Shown: in pieces, positions 1 to 5,891 of the stretch | Position numbering within the stretch: position 1 is the stretch's first letter | Layout: each line of letters begins with the position of its first letter | NCBI GenBank assembly: GCA_004525885.1 | Contig: SPBV01000067.1 | Coordinates: forward strand, 1 to 8,948 | DNA: 8,948 bases | Reading direction: 5' to 3' | Source: Nitrosomonadales bacterium | Lineage (GTDB): Bacteria; Pseudomonadota; Gammaproteobacteria; Burkholderiales; Nitrosomonadaceae | The notes under the pieces: generated by a model | Databases searched by the model: none | What the model saw: only the letters and a program-made list of their open reading frames with translations | Told to the model about the DNA's origin: nothing | Translations under genes and position numbers: made by a program

Positions 1-534
1 CCCACCCTCGGCGGCAACAAACAAATCTCCCATCTGGAACCCATATCGGTTGCTTACCTTATAGTCTTCTGTCGCTGAGGCCATGTTTTGGACTTGCTGG
101 ACGGAAGCTAAACCATTCGAGGAGTTGCCATAGAGTATAGTGATGGTATCGGATGCCGCTCCCACCCCGGTAGTTGCGTCGTTACCTGCGCCCTGGGTAA
201 TGAGGACTGGCTGTAATGAAAAATTAAAATCAGTCGGCGTGCGAACATCGTTATAGGCAAGAACATTACACCCCAGAAACGTCGTATCATTTATCCCAAA
301 TCCAGCTGTACGGAGATCGCGTTCTATTGAGTACAGGCCCATTGCCCCGCTTTGCTGCGCATCACTACCTGCCACGGAAGTGCGATTGTAATTTTCAGAA
401 ACGGCAAATACCTGGAAAATTACAATCGAGCCGATTATTGCAATAATCACACCTACCATTAGCTCTATCAGACTAAAGCCTGCAGATCTACTTAGTGGGT
501 TGCGTTTCGCCATCATTGTGTTTGTTTTATCCAT
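1..534 (-). CDS. pilW: Type IV pilus minor pilin PilW, N-terminal part (runs off the window)
   Basis: Minor pilin of the type IV pilus, an inner-membrane prepilin that joins the priming/tip complex after PilD cleavage. The 178 visible codons carry a short basic leader ending SRSAG, then FSLIELMVGVIIAIIGSIVI, the class III signal: cleavage after Gly, Glu at +5 and a hydrophobic helix. Next comes an ERDLRTAGFG segment typical of PilW proteins, where the first helix leads into the globular domain. The C-terminus lies before position 1. The start is uncertain: ATG at 534 overlaps the pilV stop by 8 nt, while in-frame ATGs at 516 and 513 would give a shorter leader of 12-13 residues; none has a strong ribosome site. 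It is last in the visible pilE-fimT-pilV-pilW operon, and pilX/pilY1 would be expected next. The family call is firm; assignment to PilW rather than another pseudopilin is supported by gene order. Confidence 0.85.
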   Translation of the reverse strand, partial: MDKTNTMMAKRNPLSRSAGFSLIELMVGVIIAIIGSIVIFQVFAVSENYNRTSVAGSDAQQSGAMGLYSIERDLRTAGFGINDTTFLGCNVLAYNDVRTPTDFNFSLQPVLITQGAGNDATTGVGAASDTITILYGNSSNGLASVQQVQNMASATEDYKVSNRYGFQMGDLFVAAEGG

Positions 535-967
535 TGATGTAAGCAATTACTAAATGGTTTCGTTGTGCGGTTGCATTCGGCGCTTGCCAGAATAATTGCA
601 CCTGAACCTGGTTACTTGCTCCTAGTGTGATGATCGGCTGGTTTGCCGCATCAGTTACTCCGGGTAACTGCAACGCCCCACTCTGGATCTCGGTAGCCCA
701 GGCACGCGTATCAACGTTGCCGGTGCCAGTGGTGGTGCAAGGATTGCATGCAAAGCTTGCAAGATTTGCTCGGTCAGCCCAGATCTGGCCGATGATCCGA
801 TTAGCTAGAAAACCAGCGTCGGAACGATATTTGGACTCAGATACAGTATTGATTGCTGTGGCCTGCATACCCATCAGCGCAAGTATGCCCATGGAAAAAA
901 TTAGGATGGCGATCAATGCTTCCAGAAGCATGGAACCCTTTTGTTTTTTTCTTAATTGAATGTTCAT
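527..967 (-). CDS. pilV: Type IV pilus minor pilin PilV
   Basis: A 146-residue prepilin. The leader MNIQLRKKQKG is followed by SMLLEALIAILIFSMGILAL: cleavage after Gly11, Glu at +5 and a hydrophobic N-terminal helix. The SMLLEALIAILIFSMGILAL wording with a following GMQA is characteristic of PilV minor pilins. PilV works with PilW, PilX, PilE and FimT/FimU to prime pilus assembly in the inner membrane. A CxxC pair (CNPC) lies in the globular part and could form a disulfide. The start is well supported: AAGGAG sits just upstream of ATG 967 and overlaps the end of fimT, whose stop is 9 nt before this start. Its own stop overlaps the possible pilW start in ATGGATAA, suggesting coupled translation. 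Confidence 0.88.
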   Translation of the reverse strand: MNIQLRKKQKGSMLLEALIAILIFSMGILALMGMQATAINTVSESKYRSDAGFLANRIIGQIWADRANLASFACNPCTTTGTGNVDTRAWATEIQSGALQLPGVTDAANQPIITLGASNQVQVQLFWQAPNATAQRNHLVIAYING

Positions 968-976
968 TATGACTCC

Positions 977-1501
977 TTAGCATCCTCTCGGGTCACTTGA
1001 GGGGTGCGATGGATCACACGCACGCGCCGATCCCCCTGTATTAACCGTGATTCGCAATTCCTTAGTGCTAGCAGCGGGAATGGATGTGCTATCCAAATCA
1101 ACCTGCGTAATGGGTGTCAAGTTAGTAACCCGACCCAGGCCGTTGAAATCTACTGTGGTTGCGGTGCCTGGTGTAACGGTCATAACGGTATTTCCTGTAC
1201 CTTCCGCAGCAGGGCGTGTTTGAATTACGGTGCCTGATATCACTTCTGCTACCGACCAGCTAGTATCAGCATTTAGCGTCATCCGTACACCTCGATTAAG
1301 ACGTACTGCCTCTGTCCGCGCTAATTGAAAACCTGCTAGTACACTTTCAGTAGTGCTGCGAATTTTGGTATTGGCGATCCATTGATTAAAACTTGGGAGA
1401 GCTAAAACAGTTAGCACAGCGAATACGGCAACCGTGATCAATAATTCAATCAACGTAAATCCTTTTTTATATGGCGATGTTTTATGCGTAGTTATTAGCA
1501 T
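977..1501 (-). CDS. fimT: FimT/GspH-type pseudopilin
   Basis: A minor (pseudo)pilin of the FimT/FimU/GspH group, 174 residues from the chosen start. The leader MLITTHKTSPYKKG is followed by FTLIELLITVAVFAVLTVLA, with cleavage after Gly14 and Glu at +5. The C-terminal part has GspH/FimT signatures: RTEAVRLNRGVRMTL after the helix, FNGLGRV in the middle and ARACDPS...DPRGC at the end, where the two Cys probably form a disulfide. An in-frame ATG at 1546 would add 15 residues but lies inside pilE. ATG 1501 is preferred because AGAAGGA lies about 8 nt upstream and the usual leader length results. ATGCTAA places the start over the pilE stop, a 7-nt overlap that suggests coupled translation. In other species FimT-type minor pilins take part in pilus priming and, in some, DNA uptake. 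Confidence 0.87.
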   Translation of the reverse strand: MLITTHKTSPYKKGFTLIELLITVAVFAVLTVLALPSFNQWIANTKIRSTTESVLAGFQLARTEAVRLNRGVRMTLNADTSWSVAEVISGTVIQTRPAAEGTGNTVMTVTPGTATTVDFNGLGRVTNLTPITQVDLDSTSIPAASTKELRITVNTGGSARACDPSHPSSDPRGC

Positions 1502-1974
1502 GAGCCATCCTTCTTTGTAACCCAGCAGCCTGCTGTTAATGTCCATCCTGTCGCAACTGAAACAGTAGCTTTTGCATTGCTTTGATTTATCGTATAGTCA
1601 AAACCTGACATACCTTCACTTGCATTTCCCAGCGCACGCACCAAAAATGTTGTCGCGGTCAATGTTGGGCAGCTATAAGTAAATGTGTTTGCATTACTAC
1701 CTGTAGGCAAAGGGGCAATCGTTCCCCCAACACAGGCTCCGACATAAGTACGATTGTCTTGATAGAATTGTTCAAGTTTTATTCTCATATCACTAAGATT
1801 TGACGTAGCCTCGATAATTTTCCCGCGAATTATATAGTCGCGATATGCTGGGATGGAAATTGCTGAGAGAATTCCGATAATACCCAGCACTATTAGCAAC
1901 TCGAGCAGAGTGAAGCCATTTTGTTGCTGATACTTTGCAATTCCTTCAATTTTTGTTTTCTTTCGTTCTTTCAT
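1495..1974 (-). CDS. pilE: Type IV pilin PilE (minor pilin type)
   Basis: A 159-residue type IV prepilin, first gene of the minus-strand pilin operon. The leader ends QQQNG, followed by FTLLELLIVLGIIGILSAIS and then IPAYRDYIIRGKIIEATSNL: cleavage after Gly20, Glu at +5, hydrophobic helix and the conserved PAYRDY turn. KLEQFYQDNRTYVGAC matches PilE-family minor pilins of beta- and gammaproteobacteria. Cys81, Cys102, Cys150 and Cys159 could form two disulfides, one of them the C-terminal D-region loop (CWVTKKDGSC). The frame is open up to 2091, but ATG 1974 is chosen because AAGGAG at 1981-1986 is 6 nt upstream. The 20-residue leader is longer than the 6-7 residues of classical major pilins. 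Sitting beside fimT-pilV-pilW, it is more likely the minor PilE than the main pilus subunit. Confidence 0.86.
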   Translation of the reverse strand: MKERKKTKIEGIAKYQQQNGFTLLELLIVLGIIGILSAISIPAYRDYIIRGKIIEATSNLSDMRIKLEQFYQDNRTYVGACVGGTIAPLPTGSNANTFTYSCPTLTATTFLVRALGNASEGMSGFDYTINQSNAKATVSVATGWTLTAGCWVTKKDGSC

Positions 1975-1980
1975 TACAAT

Positions 1981-1986
1981 CTCCTT
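1981..1986 (-). promoter_or_regulatory. Ribosome binding site deciding the pilE start
   Basis: AAGGAG on the minus strand, 6 nt before ATG 1974. The frame is open for another 39 codons upstream, so this site is what selects the shorter protein. An ATG at 1989 overlaps the site itself and has no comparable motif. Confidence 0.7.
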
Positions 1987-2091
1987 CATGGCTGCAGAGT
2001 AGTGGCCAGAAAGCACATCTGCAAGCGGTAGTCGACGATAGGCGCATAGAAAATGACAGGCGGTTTGATTGGAGGAATAAGCGGCATACAC

Positions 2092-2208
2092 TCAATACGA
2101 CTTAAATCATCTATTGCTTGATAGATTATTTTCGAGCGGGTGTTTAAGATGGTAATTTGTCAGGATGAAATCCATTTCCATTTACTTGGAATGGAGTGTG
2201 TTTTAAGC
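2092..2208. other. Divergent intergenic region, pilE / thiO
   Basis: About 250 bp separate the chosen starts of pilE (1974) and thiO (2223), so promoters for both operons should lie between them. I found no convincing -35/-10 pair on either strand. A GG-N10-GC sigma-54-like match near 1993-2008 lies too close to the pilE ribosome site to be used. A 9-codon ATG ORF at 2191-2217 sits just ahead of thiO and is probably chance. Confidence 0.4.
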
Positions 2209-2214
2209 GAGGAA
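2209..2214 (+). promoter_or_regulatory. Ribosome binding site favouring a TTG start for thiO
   Basis: GAGGAA ends 8 nt before TTG 2223. The upstream in-frame GTG at 2196 has no good site, and starting there would add nine residues ahead of the VTDVVIIGGG strand where ThiO proteins normally begin. Confidence 0.6.
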
Positions 2215-2222
2215 TAATTTCT

Positions 2223-3326
2223 TTGGTAACTGATGTTGTCATTATAGGCGGGGGGGTCATCGGGCTTGCCGTGGCGCGTGAATTGCTGCGGCTAGGTGCG
2301 AGAGTGCGCATACTCGAGCGTGGCAGTTGCGGAGGGGAAGCTTCTTGGGCAGGAGGCGGAATACTCTCGCCGCTGTTGCCTTGGAATTATCCTGACTCAG
2401 TTACTCAGTTAACACAATTGAGCAACAGATTGTTACCTGGGTTGACTGAAATCCTCCAGCAAGAAACCGGGATCGACCCAGAATACCAAGTGAGCGGCAT
2501 GCTAGTGCTTCCCAATATGAATAATGGGCAAAGTACTCAATTTGTTGAAGCAGAATCTTGGTGTACTCGCAACGCTTTCCCTATGAAGAGAATTCACTCT
2601 AGTGAAATTATGTCAAAGCTAATATTTGGCGAGCCAGCAGATAAATCAGCGCTATGGCTCTCGTCAGTCGCACAGGTACGCAGTCCCCGATTATTGCAGG
2701 CGCTGAAAAGATCAGTAGAGTTGTCTGGCGGCTCTATCATAGAGCAGACCAAGGTCTCAGGTTGGCGAATAGGACAAGGGCACGTCGAATCAGTTATTAC
2801 TGATCGAGGGGAATATTCGGGTACAAATTATGTTATTACTGCTGGAGCGTGGAGCCGCGAGATTCTTGGCAGGCATGCGTTAAAACTCGATATTCGCCCA
2901 GTGCGGGGGCAGATGCTACTCTTTAAAGTGAATCCTGATTTACTTGGTGTGGTTGTATTACAAAACGGTTTTTATCTAATACCTCGCCAAGATGGATATG
3001 TTCTTGCAGGCAGCACTACGGAGGAGGCTGGATTTGATAAAAGTATTACTATAGACGCGCGTAAGTTGTTGCTTGAAAAGGCGCATGATCTGTTGCCTGA
3101 GCTGACTGAAAAGACTTTAGTTCGCCACTGGGCAGGGTTACGCCCGGGCTCACCTGATAATATTCCTGTGATTAATCGCCACCCTGCTATCGATAATCTT
3201 TATCTAAATAGTGGTCATCACCGCTATGGTGTGACCATGGCACCGGGTAGTGCGCATCTTTTATCAAACATGATCATGAACAACCCTCAGCCATTTGATA
3301 TTACCCCCTATCAATGGCCAGTATGA
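2223..3326 (+). CDS. thiO: Glycine oxidase ThiO
   Basis: A FAD-dependent amine oxidase of the DAO/GlyOx family that oxidises glycine to iminoglycine for the thiazole part of thiamine. The protein has 367 residues from TTG 2223, the usual ThiO length. The N-terminal Rossmann motif is VVIIGGGVIGLAVARELLRLG, followed by an acidic residue (Glu32) for the FAD ribose. GGEASWAGGGILSPL is the conserved second FAD segment. RPVRGQML, YLIPRQDGYVLAGSTTEEAG and HWAGLRPGSPDNIPVI are hallmark ThiO stretches, and the C-terminal NSGHHRYGVTMAPGSA closes the FAD site. It appears intact. GTG 2196 is an alternative start with a weaker ribosome site. It is transcribed away from pilE and has no other thiamine gene beside it here; I recognise no TPP riboswitch upstream. 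Confidence 0.92.
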   Translation: MVTDVVIIGGGVIGLAVARELLRLGARVRILERGSCGGEASWAGGGILSPLLPWNYPDSVTQLTQLSNRLLPGLTEILQQETGIDPEYQVSGMLVLPNMNNGQSTQFVEAESWCTRNAFPMKRIHSSEIMSKLIFGEPADKSALWLSSVAQVRSPRLLQALKRSVELSGGSIIEQTKVSGWRIGQGHVESVITDRGEYSGTNYVITAGAWSREILGRHALKLDIRPVRGQMLLFKVNPDLLGVVVLQNGFYLIPRQDGYVLAGSTTEEAGFDKSITIDARKLLLEKAHDLLPELTEKTLVRHWAGLRPGSPDNIPVINRHPAIDNLYLNSGHHRYGVTMAPGSAHLLSNMIMNNPQPFDITPYQWPV

Positions 3327-3528
3327 ATAATACTAAGGAATGGCTCCATTTAATGCACTGTATCCTTCCTGAAAAATCTTGCTTCAATTAAGACAATCAG
3401 TTTCCTCGTTTCTAGCCAACAGAATTAAACTAAGCACTCTAATGGCCGTCTGATTTGTGCAAAAGTTACCATTCAGAAACGGTCAATGATGAAATAGTGC
3501 TAGTTGCTATTGATTAGTTCTTCTCGCG
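3327..3528. other. Convergent intergenic region after thiO
   Basis: This stretch lies between the ends of thiO (plus) and the His-rich gene (minus). It has no open frame of note and no clear rho-independent terminator for either gene. A 7-bp inverted repeat, TGATTAG at 3511-3517 and CTAATCA at 3529-3535, spans the stop of the minus-strand gene but lacks a T run, so its role is unknown. Confidence 0.4.
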
Positions 3529-3825
3529 CTAATCATGACCATGCACCTTGTCACGATGACCATGTTCGCCAGCTGTTTCATCAGCTCGGTCCAAACCTTT
3601 CAGTTTTCCTTCGCCTGCGTTGCTATGTTTGTTTTCCCCCCGCTCCTTATGCTTACCCTCTTTATGTTTGTTCTTGTGTTTATGTCCACCCTCTATTTTT
3701 TTCTCTTTTATTCCTTGTTCAGCGACCAGATCTTGAATTGGAACAGACACCTGAGTTTGTGCTAGAGCATAAGTAGAAACTAAAAACATAACTCCTGATA
3801 TAAAAACAGAGATTGTTCTATTCAT
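3529..3825 (-). CDS. Small exported His/Lys-rich protein of unknown function
   Basis: I do not recognise a family. The 98 residues start with a signal peptide (MNRTISVFISGVMFLVSTYA, then LA|QTQ), so the product should be periplasmic or secreted. A short middle part (VSVPIQDLVAEQGIK) is followed by a low-complexity, highly charged tail with nine His between residues 48 and 97, as in GGHKHKNKHKEGKHK and the terminal KVHGHD. There is no Cys or Trp. Such tails often bind Ni, Cu or Zn, but that is inference. AAGGA at 3831-3835 is 5 nt before ATG 3825 and only 2 nt before ATG 3828, so the second Met is preferred. The signal peptide and ribosome site show this strand is coding; long open frames opposite are its antisense. 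It stands alone, divergent from the GFA gene. Confidence 0.75.
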   Translation of the reverse strand: MNRTISVFISGVMFLVSTYALAQTQVSVPIQDLVAEQGIKEKKIEGGHKHKNKHKEGKHKERGENKHSNAGEGKLKGLDRADETAGEHGHRDKVHGHD

Positions 3826-3896
3826 CATTGTCCTTTTTGATTATGTTTGCTTGATTTTTGGGTAAAACCTTACATTAAGGTATCACATATTTTATA

Positions 3897-3902
3897 TATA
3901 AT
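3897..3902 (+). promoter_or_regulatory. Possible -10 element (TATAAT) ahead of the GFA gene
   Basis: An exact TATAAT lies in a strongly AT-rich divergent region, about 70 nt before the GFA-family start. No good -35 hexamer is found at 16-18 nt spacing, and in such AT-rich DNA a chance match is likely. The minus-strand gene at 3825 must also have its promoter in this region. Confidence 0.25.
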
Positions 3903-3934
3903 TTGCACAGGATAAAAAGTATTTTTTTGGCCTA

Positions 3935-3952
3935 GAAAATGGGAGCATTTTC
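3935..3952 (+). other. Small hairpin ahead of the GFA gene
   Basis: GAAAATG-GGAG-CATTTTC is a perfect 7-bp inverted repeat with a 4-nt loop, ending 18 nt before ATG 3971. It lacks a trailing T run and is not a terminator. It would lie in the 5' leader if the promoter is upstream; no regulator is known from the sequence. Confidence 0.4.
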
Positions 3953-3970
3953 ACTAAAAGAGAACAGCTT

Positions 3971-4366
3971 ATGGCAGCAATTGAAAAATGGAAAGGCCGT
4001 TGCGCTTGTGGCGCAGTTCATTACGAGTCAACAGAGAAGCCCTCGCTTTCGTTTCATTGTCAGTGCCGACAATGTCAACGGGCAACAGGCAACGGCCATG
4101 CGTCGTTATTTGTAGTATCTAAAAATTCAACAACCGTTATTGGCGAGATGGCGTTTTATGATCAAAAAGCTGATAGTGGTAATACTGTCAGTCGAGGTTT
4201 TTGTCCTAACTGCGGGTCACCGATGATAAACAGAGCTACTGCTTATCCGGACCATTTAGTGGTCAATACCGCAACGCTGGATGACCCAAGTATCTTTGGA
4301 CCGTCTAATGTATTATTCACAGAGTCTTCTCAACCTTGGGACCACATTGATCTAAAACTCAAATAA
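3971..4366 (+). CDS. GFA-family zinc-binding protein (CENP-V/GFA domain)
   Basis: A 131-residue protein of the family named after glutathione-dependent formaldehyde-activating enzyme (Mss4-like fold). It keeps the full cysteine pattern that binds zinc: CACG (Cys11, Cys13), CQCRQC (Cys30, Cys32, Cys35) and CPNC (Cys78, Cys81). RATGNGHASLFVV after the second cluster, GFCPNCGSPM and the late HLVVNTATLDD are typical of family members. Most are cytosolic and of unproven function; glutathione/formaldehyde chemistry has been shown for only a few, so no enzyme name is given. The start has only a weak AGAGAA site, but the domain begins at once (KWKGRCACGAVHY), leaving little room for another. It stands alone: divergent from the His-rich gene and convergent with the SYLF gene. 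Confidence 0.88.
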   Translation: MAAIEKWKGRCACGAVHYESTEKPSLSFHCQCRQCQRATGNGHASLFVVSKNSTTVIGEMAFYDQKADSGNTVSRGFCPNCGSPMINRATAYPDHLVVNTATLDDPSIFGPSNVLFTESSQPWDHIDLKLK

Positions 4367-4483
4367 TGAATTGAAAAATGCTTTACTAGTATTCCACTAC
4401 TCAGTTATGTGAGCCCTCTAGAAACTAAAAGCTATTTTTCAGTATTTATTTTGATATCAGAAATAGAACATTCAGCTTCATAC

Positions 4484-4506
4484 AAAAACCCGACACTAGG
4501 TCGGGT
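4484..4506 (-). terminator. Rho-independent terminator of the SYLF gene
   Basis: Read on the minus strand, ACCCGAC-CTAGT-GTCGGGT forms a 7-bp GC-rich stem with a 5-nt loop and runs directly into a five-T tract (AAAAA at 4484-4488 on the plus strand). It lies 35 nt after the stop of the minus-strand gene ending at 4542. There is no T run on the plus side, so it serves the minus strand mainly. Confidence 0.88.
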
Positions 4507-4541
4507 GGATTATGTTGCTATAAAAGTACGGGGCACGCTAC

Positions 4542-5108
4542 TTAATTCAACTTGTCATTCTTCCAGAACTTAGTTCCCTTAACCGTAGCTTGAAGCGCTA
4601 GCCCGCTTTCTGTTAGCTGGTAAATGGTTATACCGTCGATTACGACCTCGCCTCCTACTGCCGCTCCTTTATCGCTTGCTTTAGCTGCGGCATCGGCCTG
4701 CGCCCCAAATTCCCAGCCACTGTTAATAAACTTATTCATGGTCGCTTTGTCATGAAAAACAAATACAGCGCGAAAATCTTTAACACCTAGTCCAAATCCG
4801 ATGCCCACCTCACCCATTCTCATAAAAACAGGCTTAGCACCCTTTGGTTGTACAACTCCATAGCCACCACCAAAACTTGCAAAAATCAGATTGACATTGG
4901 CGTTGCTGAAAACCGCATACCCGGGTGCTTCTGCAATCTCGGCCTTCGCTCCGGGTTTAACCTTATACAAATCCGAAAGAGTTTTGTTCTTCATGGCAAG
5001 ATATTCTTGCCGATCTGCTTGTGGAGTACCAGCTATCGCTGTAGTGGCACAAACACAAAAAATGAGAGCCCCCACCAAGCTATATACCCCAATTCTTATC
5101 CGTTCCAT
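4542..5108 (-). CDS. Exported SYLF/Ysc84-domain lipid-binding protein
   Basis: A 188-residue exported protein of the SYLF (Ysc84) domain family. An N-terminal signal peptide (residues 1-26, ending TTAIA|GTP) sends it to the periplasm. The core shows KAEIAEAPGYAVFSNANVN at about 54-72, the glycine-rich FASFGGGYGVV, MGEVGIGFGLGVKDFRAVFV, and the closing TVKGTKFWKNDKLN, all typical of bacterial SYLF proteins. Eukaryotic relatives bind phosphoinositides; bacterial ones are mostly uncharacterised envelope proteins, so the role here is open. AAGGAG lies 7 nt before ATG 5108, and the gene ends in a strong terminator. The RcnB/CigR-like gene lies 129 bp upstream on the same strand, so the two could be co-transcribed, but the gap also leaves room for a separate promoter. 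Confidence 0.85.
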   Translation of the reverse strand: MERIRIGVYSLVGALIFCVCATTAIAGTPQADRQEYLAMKNKTLSDLYKVKPGAKAEIAEAPGYAVFSNANVNLIFASFGGGYGVVQPKGAKPVFMRMGEVGIGFGLGVKDFRAVFVFHDKATMNKFINSGWEFGAQADAAAKASDKGAAVGGEVVIDGITIYQLTESGLALQATVKGTKFWKNDKLN

Positions 5109-5237
5109 ATTAATGCTCCTTCATTACATTTGTTTTGGTATATATTAGTTATCCATTTCTTGTTCTCATTAAAAATTTCGTAGTATGAAATAATAGATGA
5201 ATGATTGTCTAAATCTATGTTTTCTAAATTCAAAGCA

Positions 5238-5600
5238 CTACATATTGTTTAGATCGTAGACTGCGTCAACAACTAAACCTGTTCCAACCGTAATCAATAG
5301 AATGTCCTGCGCGACCCGTACATAGCGGTGTCCAGCAGGTGGCCTTCCCAACTGTCTAACCATTCCGGGGGATAAATCGTAAAAAATTACACCCTGAGCC
5401 AATGGATAGCCTCTTCTCCATTTCTTTGCTTGCCCTGGGGGCATACAGCCATTATGTTTCTTGGCTAAGCCGGGAGGACAGTGGCCTCGATTATGTCCTT
5501 GAGCATGATTATCTCCGTAAATGCGTCCGCCCTGACCCCACGGTGGCGTAGCCGCGCAAGCGCTTAATAACAAACATGATAAGAGTAAACAAAACTTCAT
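5238..5600 (-). CDS. RcnB/CigR-like lipoprotein
   Basis: A 120-residue lipoprotein. MKFCLLLSCLLLSAC is a short lipoprotein signal peptide with lipobox LLSAC, placing the lipid on Cys15. The mature part has a near-repeat, CPPGLAKK at 41-48 and MPPGQAKK at 53-60, then WRRG. The C-terminal module, RPPAGHRYVRVAQDILLITV followed by GTGLVVDAVYDL, resembles the RcnB/CigR group (RcnB: periplasmic Ni/Co homeostasis in E. coli; CigR: a Salmonella anti-virulence protein). Function here cannot be set from similarity alone. The frame is open to 5648, but ATG 5600 is chosen: it places the signal peptide first and has AGGAAG 4 nt upstream. The second Cys pair (41, 52) and several His could bind metal, which is inference. 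Confidence 0.75.
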   Translation of the reverse strand: MKFCLLLSCLLLSACAATPPWGQGGRIYGDNHAQGHNRGHCPPGLAKKHNGCMPPGQAKKWRRGYPLAQGVIFYDLSPGMVRQLGRPPAGHRYVRVAQDILLITVGTGLVVDAVYDLNNM

Positions 5601-5891
5601 CTTTCTTCCTAACTGTATAGTATTGATTATCTGGTTAGTGGCTATCAAAGCAATAGATTAATAATCTGTATAACGGATAACTGGAAAAAAGTTTAAGTTA
5701 ACGTTTTTCTAAGTGTCCGCCTTAGGCCGAAAACAGGCGTTAAGAGCCATTAATAAGAATTGTAAAAATTTGTTTTTCTGTATCCAGATTTATCTCTTCG
5801 GGTGTGCTAATTTGGCTCCACACCTGTGGTGCTTTATCCACAGGGAACAGGATGGTAACATTAACGTACTTCAACAAAGAACATAGGTATT
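5601..5891. other. Divergent intergenic region, lipoprotein gene / yebC
   Basis: About 290 bp carry the promoters of the lipoprotein gene (minus) and the yebC-ruv block (plus). I see no clear sigma-70 pair. It holds overlapping dyads at 5698-5743 (TTAACG/CGTTAA outside, CTAAG/CTTAG and CGCCT/AGGCG inside, mutually competing) and a separate 7-bp dyad at 5823-5844. Confidence 0.5.
5823..5844 (+). promoter_or_regulatory. Dyad CCTGTGG-N8-CCACAGG containing a DnaA-box sequence
   Basis: A perfect 7-bp inverted repeat with an 8-nt loop, ending 47 nt before the yebC start. Its right half includes TTATCCACA (5834-5842), the consensus DnaA box. It could be an operator, an RNA hairpin or a DnaA site; one isolated box does not make an origin, and I found no others nearby. 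Confidence 0.4.

Noticed and set aside
108..290. Minus-strand 60-codon frame overlapping pilW
   Set aside because: It lies inside pilW in another frame and has no recognisable protein features.
1993..2008. Sigma-54 promoter (TGGCC...CTGCA, GG-N10-GC) for pilE
   Set aside because: Transcription would start at about 1983, inside the pilE ribosome site (1981-1986), and the match to consensus is partial.
1975..2091. N-terminal extension of pilE to 2091
   Set aside because: AAGGAG at 1981-1986 selects ATG 1974, and an extension would put about 59 residues before the prepilin cleavage site.
2092..2222. TPP riboswitch upstream of thiO
   Set aside because: I could not find the conserved CUGAGA core or the following pairing elements in the leader.
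3504..3776. Plus-strand open frames of 76-90 codons rich in Phe, Leu and Cys opposite the His-rich gene
   Set aside because: They are the antisense of a His/Lys-rich gene, where CAC and AAA codons read as GTG and TTT. The minus strand has a signal peptide and ribosome site; the plus strand has neither.
4848..5183. Plus-strand open frames of 85-111 codons opposite the SYLF gene
   Set aside because: The opposite strand carries a complete signal peptide, SYLF motifs, ribosome site and terminator, so these are shadows.
5824..5843. LexA-type SOS box (CTGT...ACAG) ahead of yebC-ruvCAB
   Set aside because: The half-sites are separated by 12 nt, not the 8 nt of the E. coli-type box, so SOS control cannot be claimed.
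5830..5845. Replication origin near the DnaA box
   Set aside because: Only one box was seen, with no AT-rich unwinding repeats and no dnaA/dnaN or gidA neighbours.
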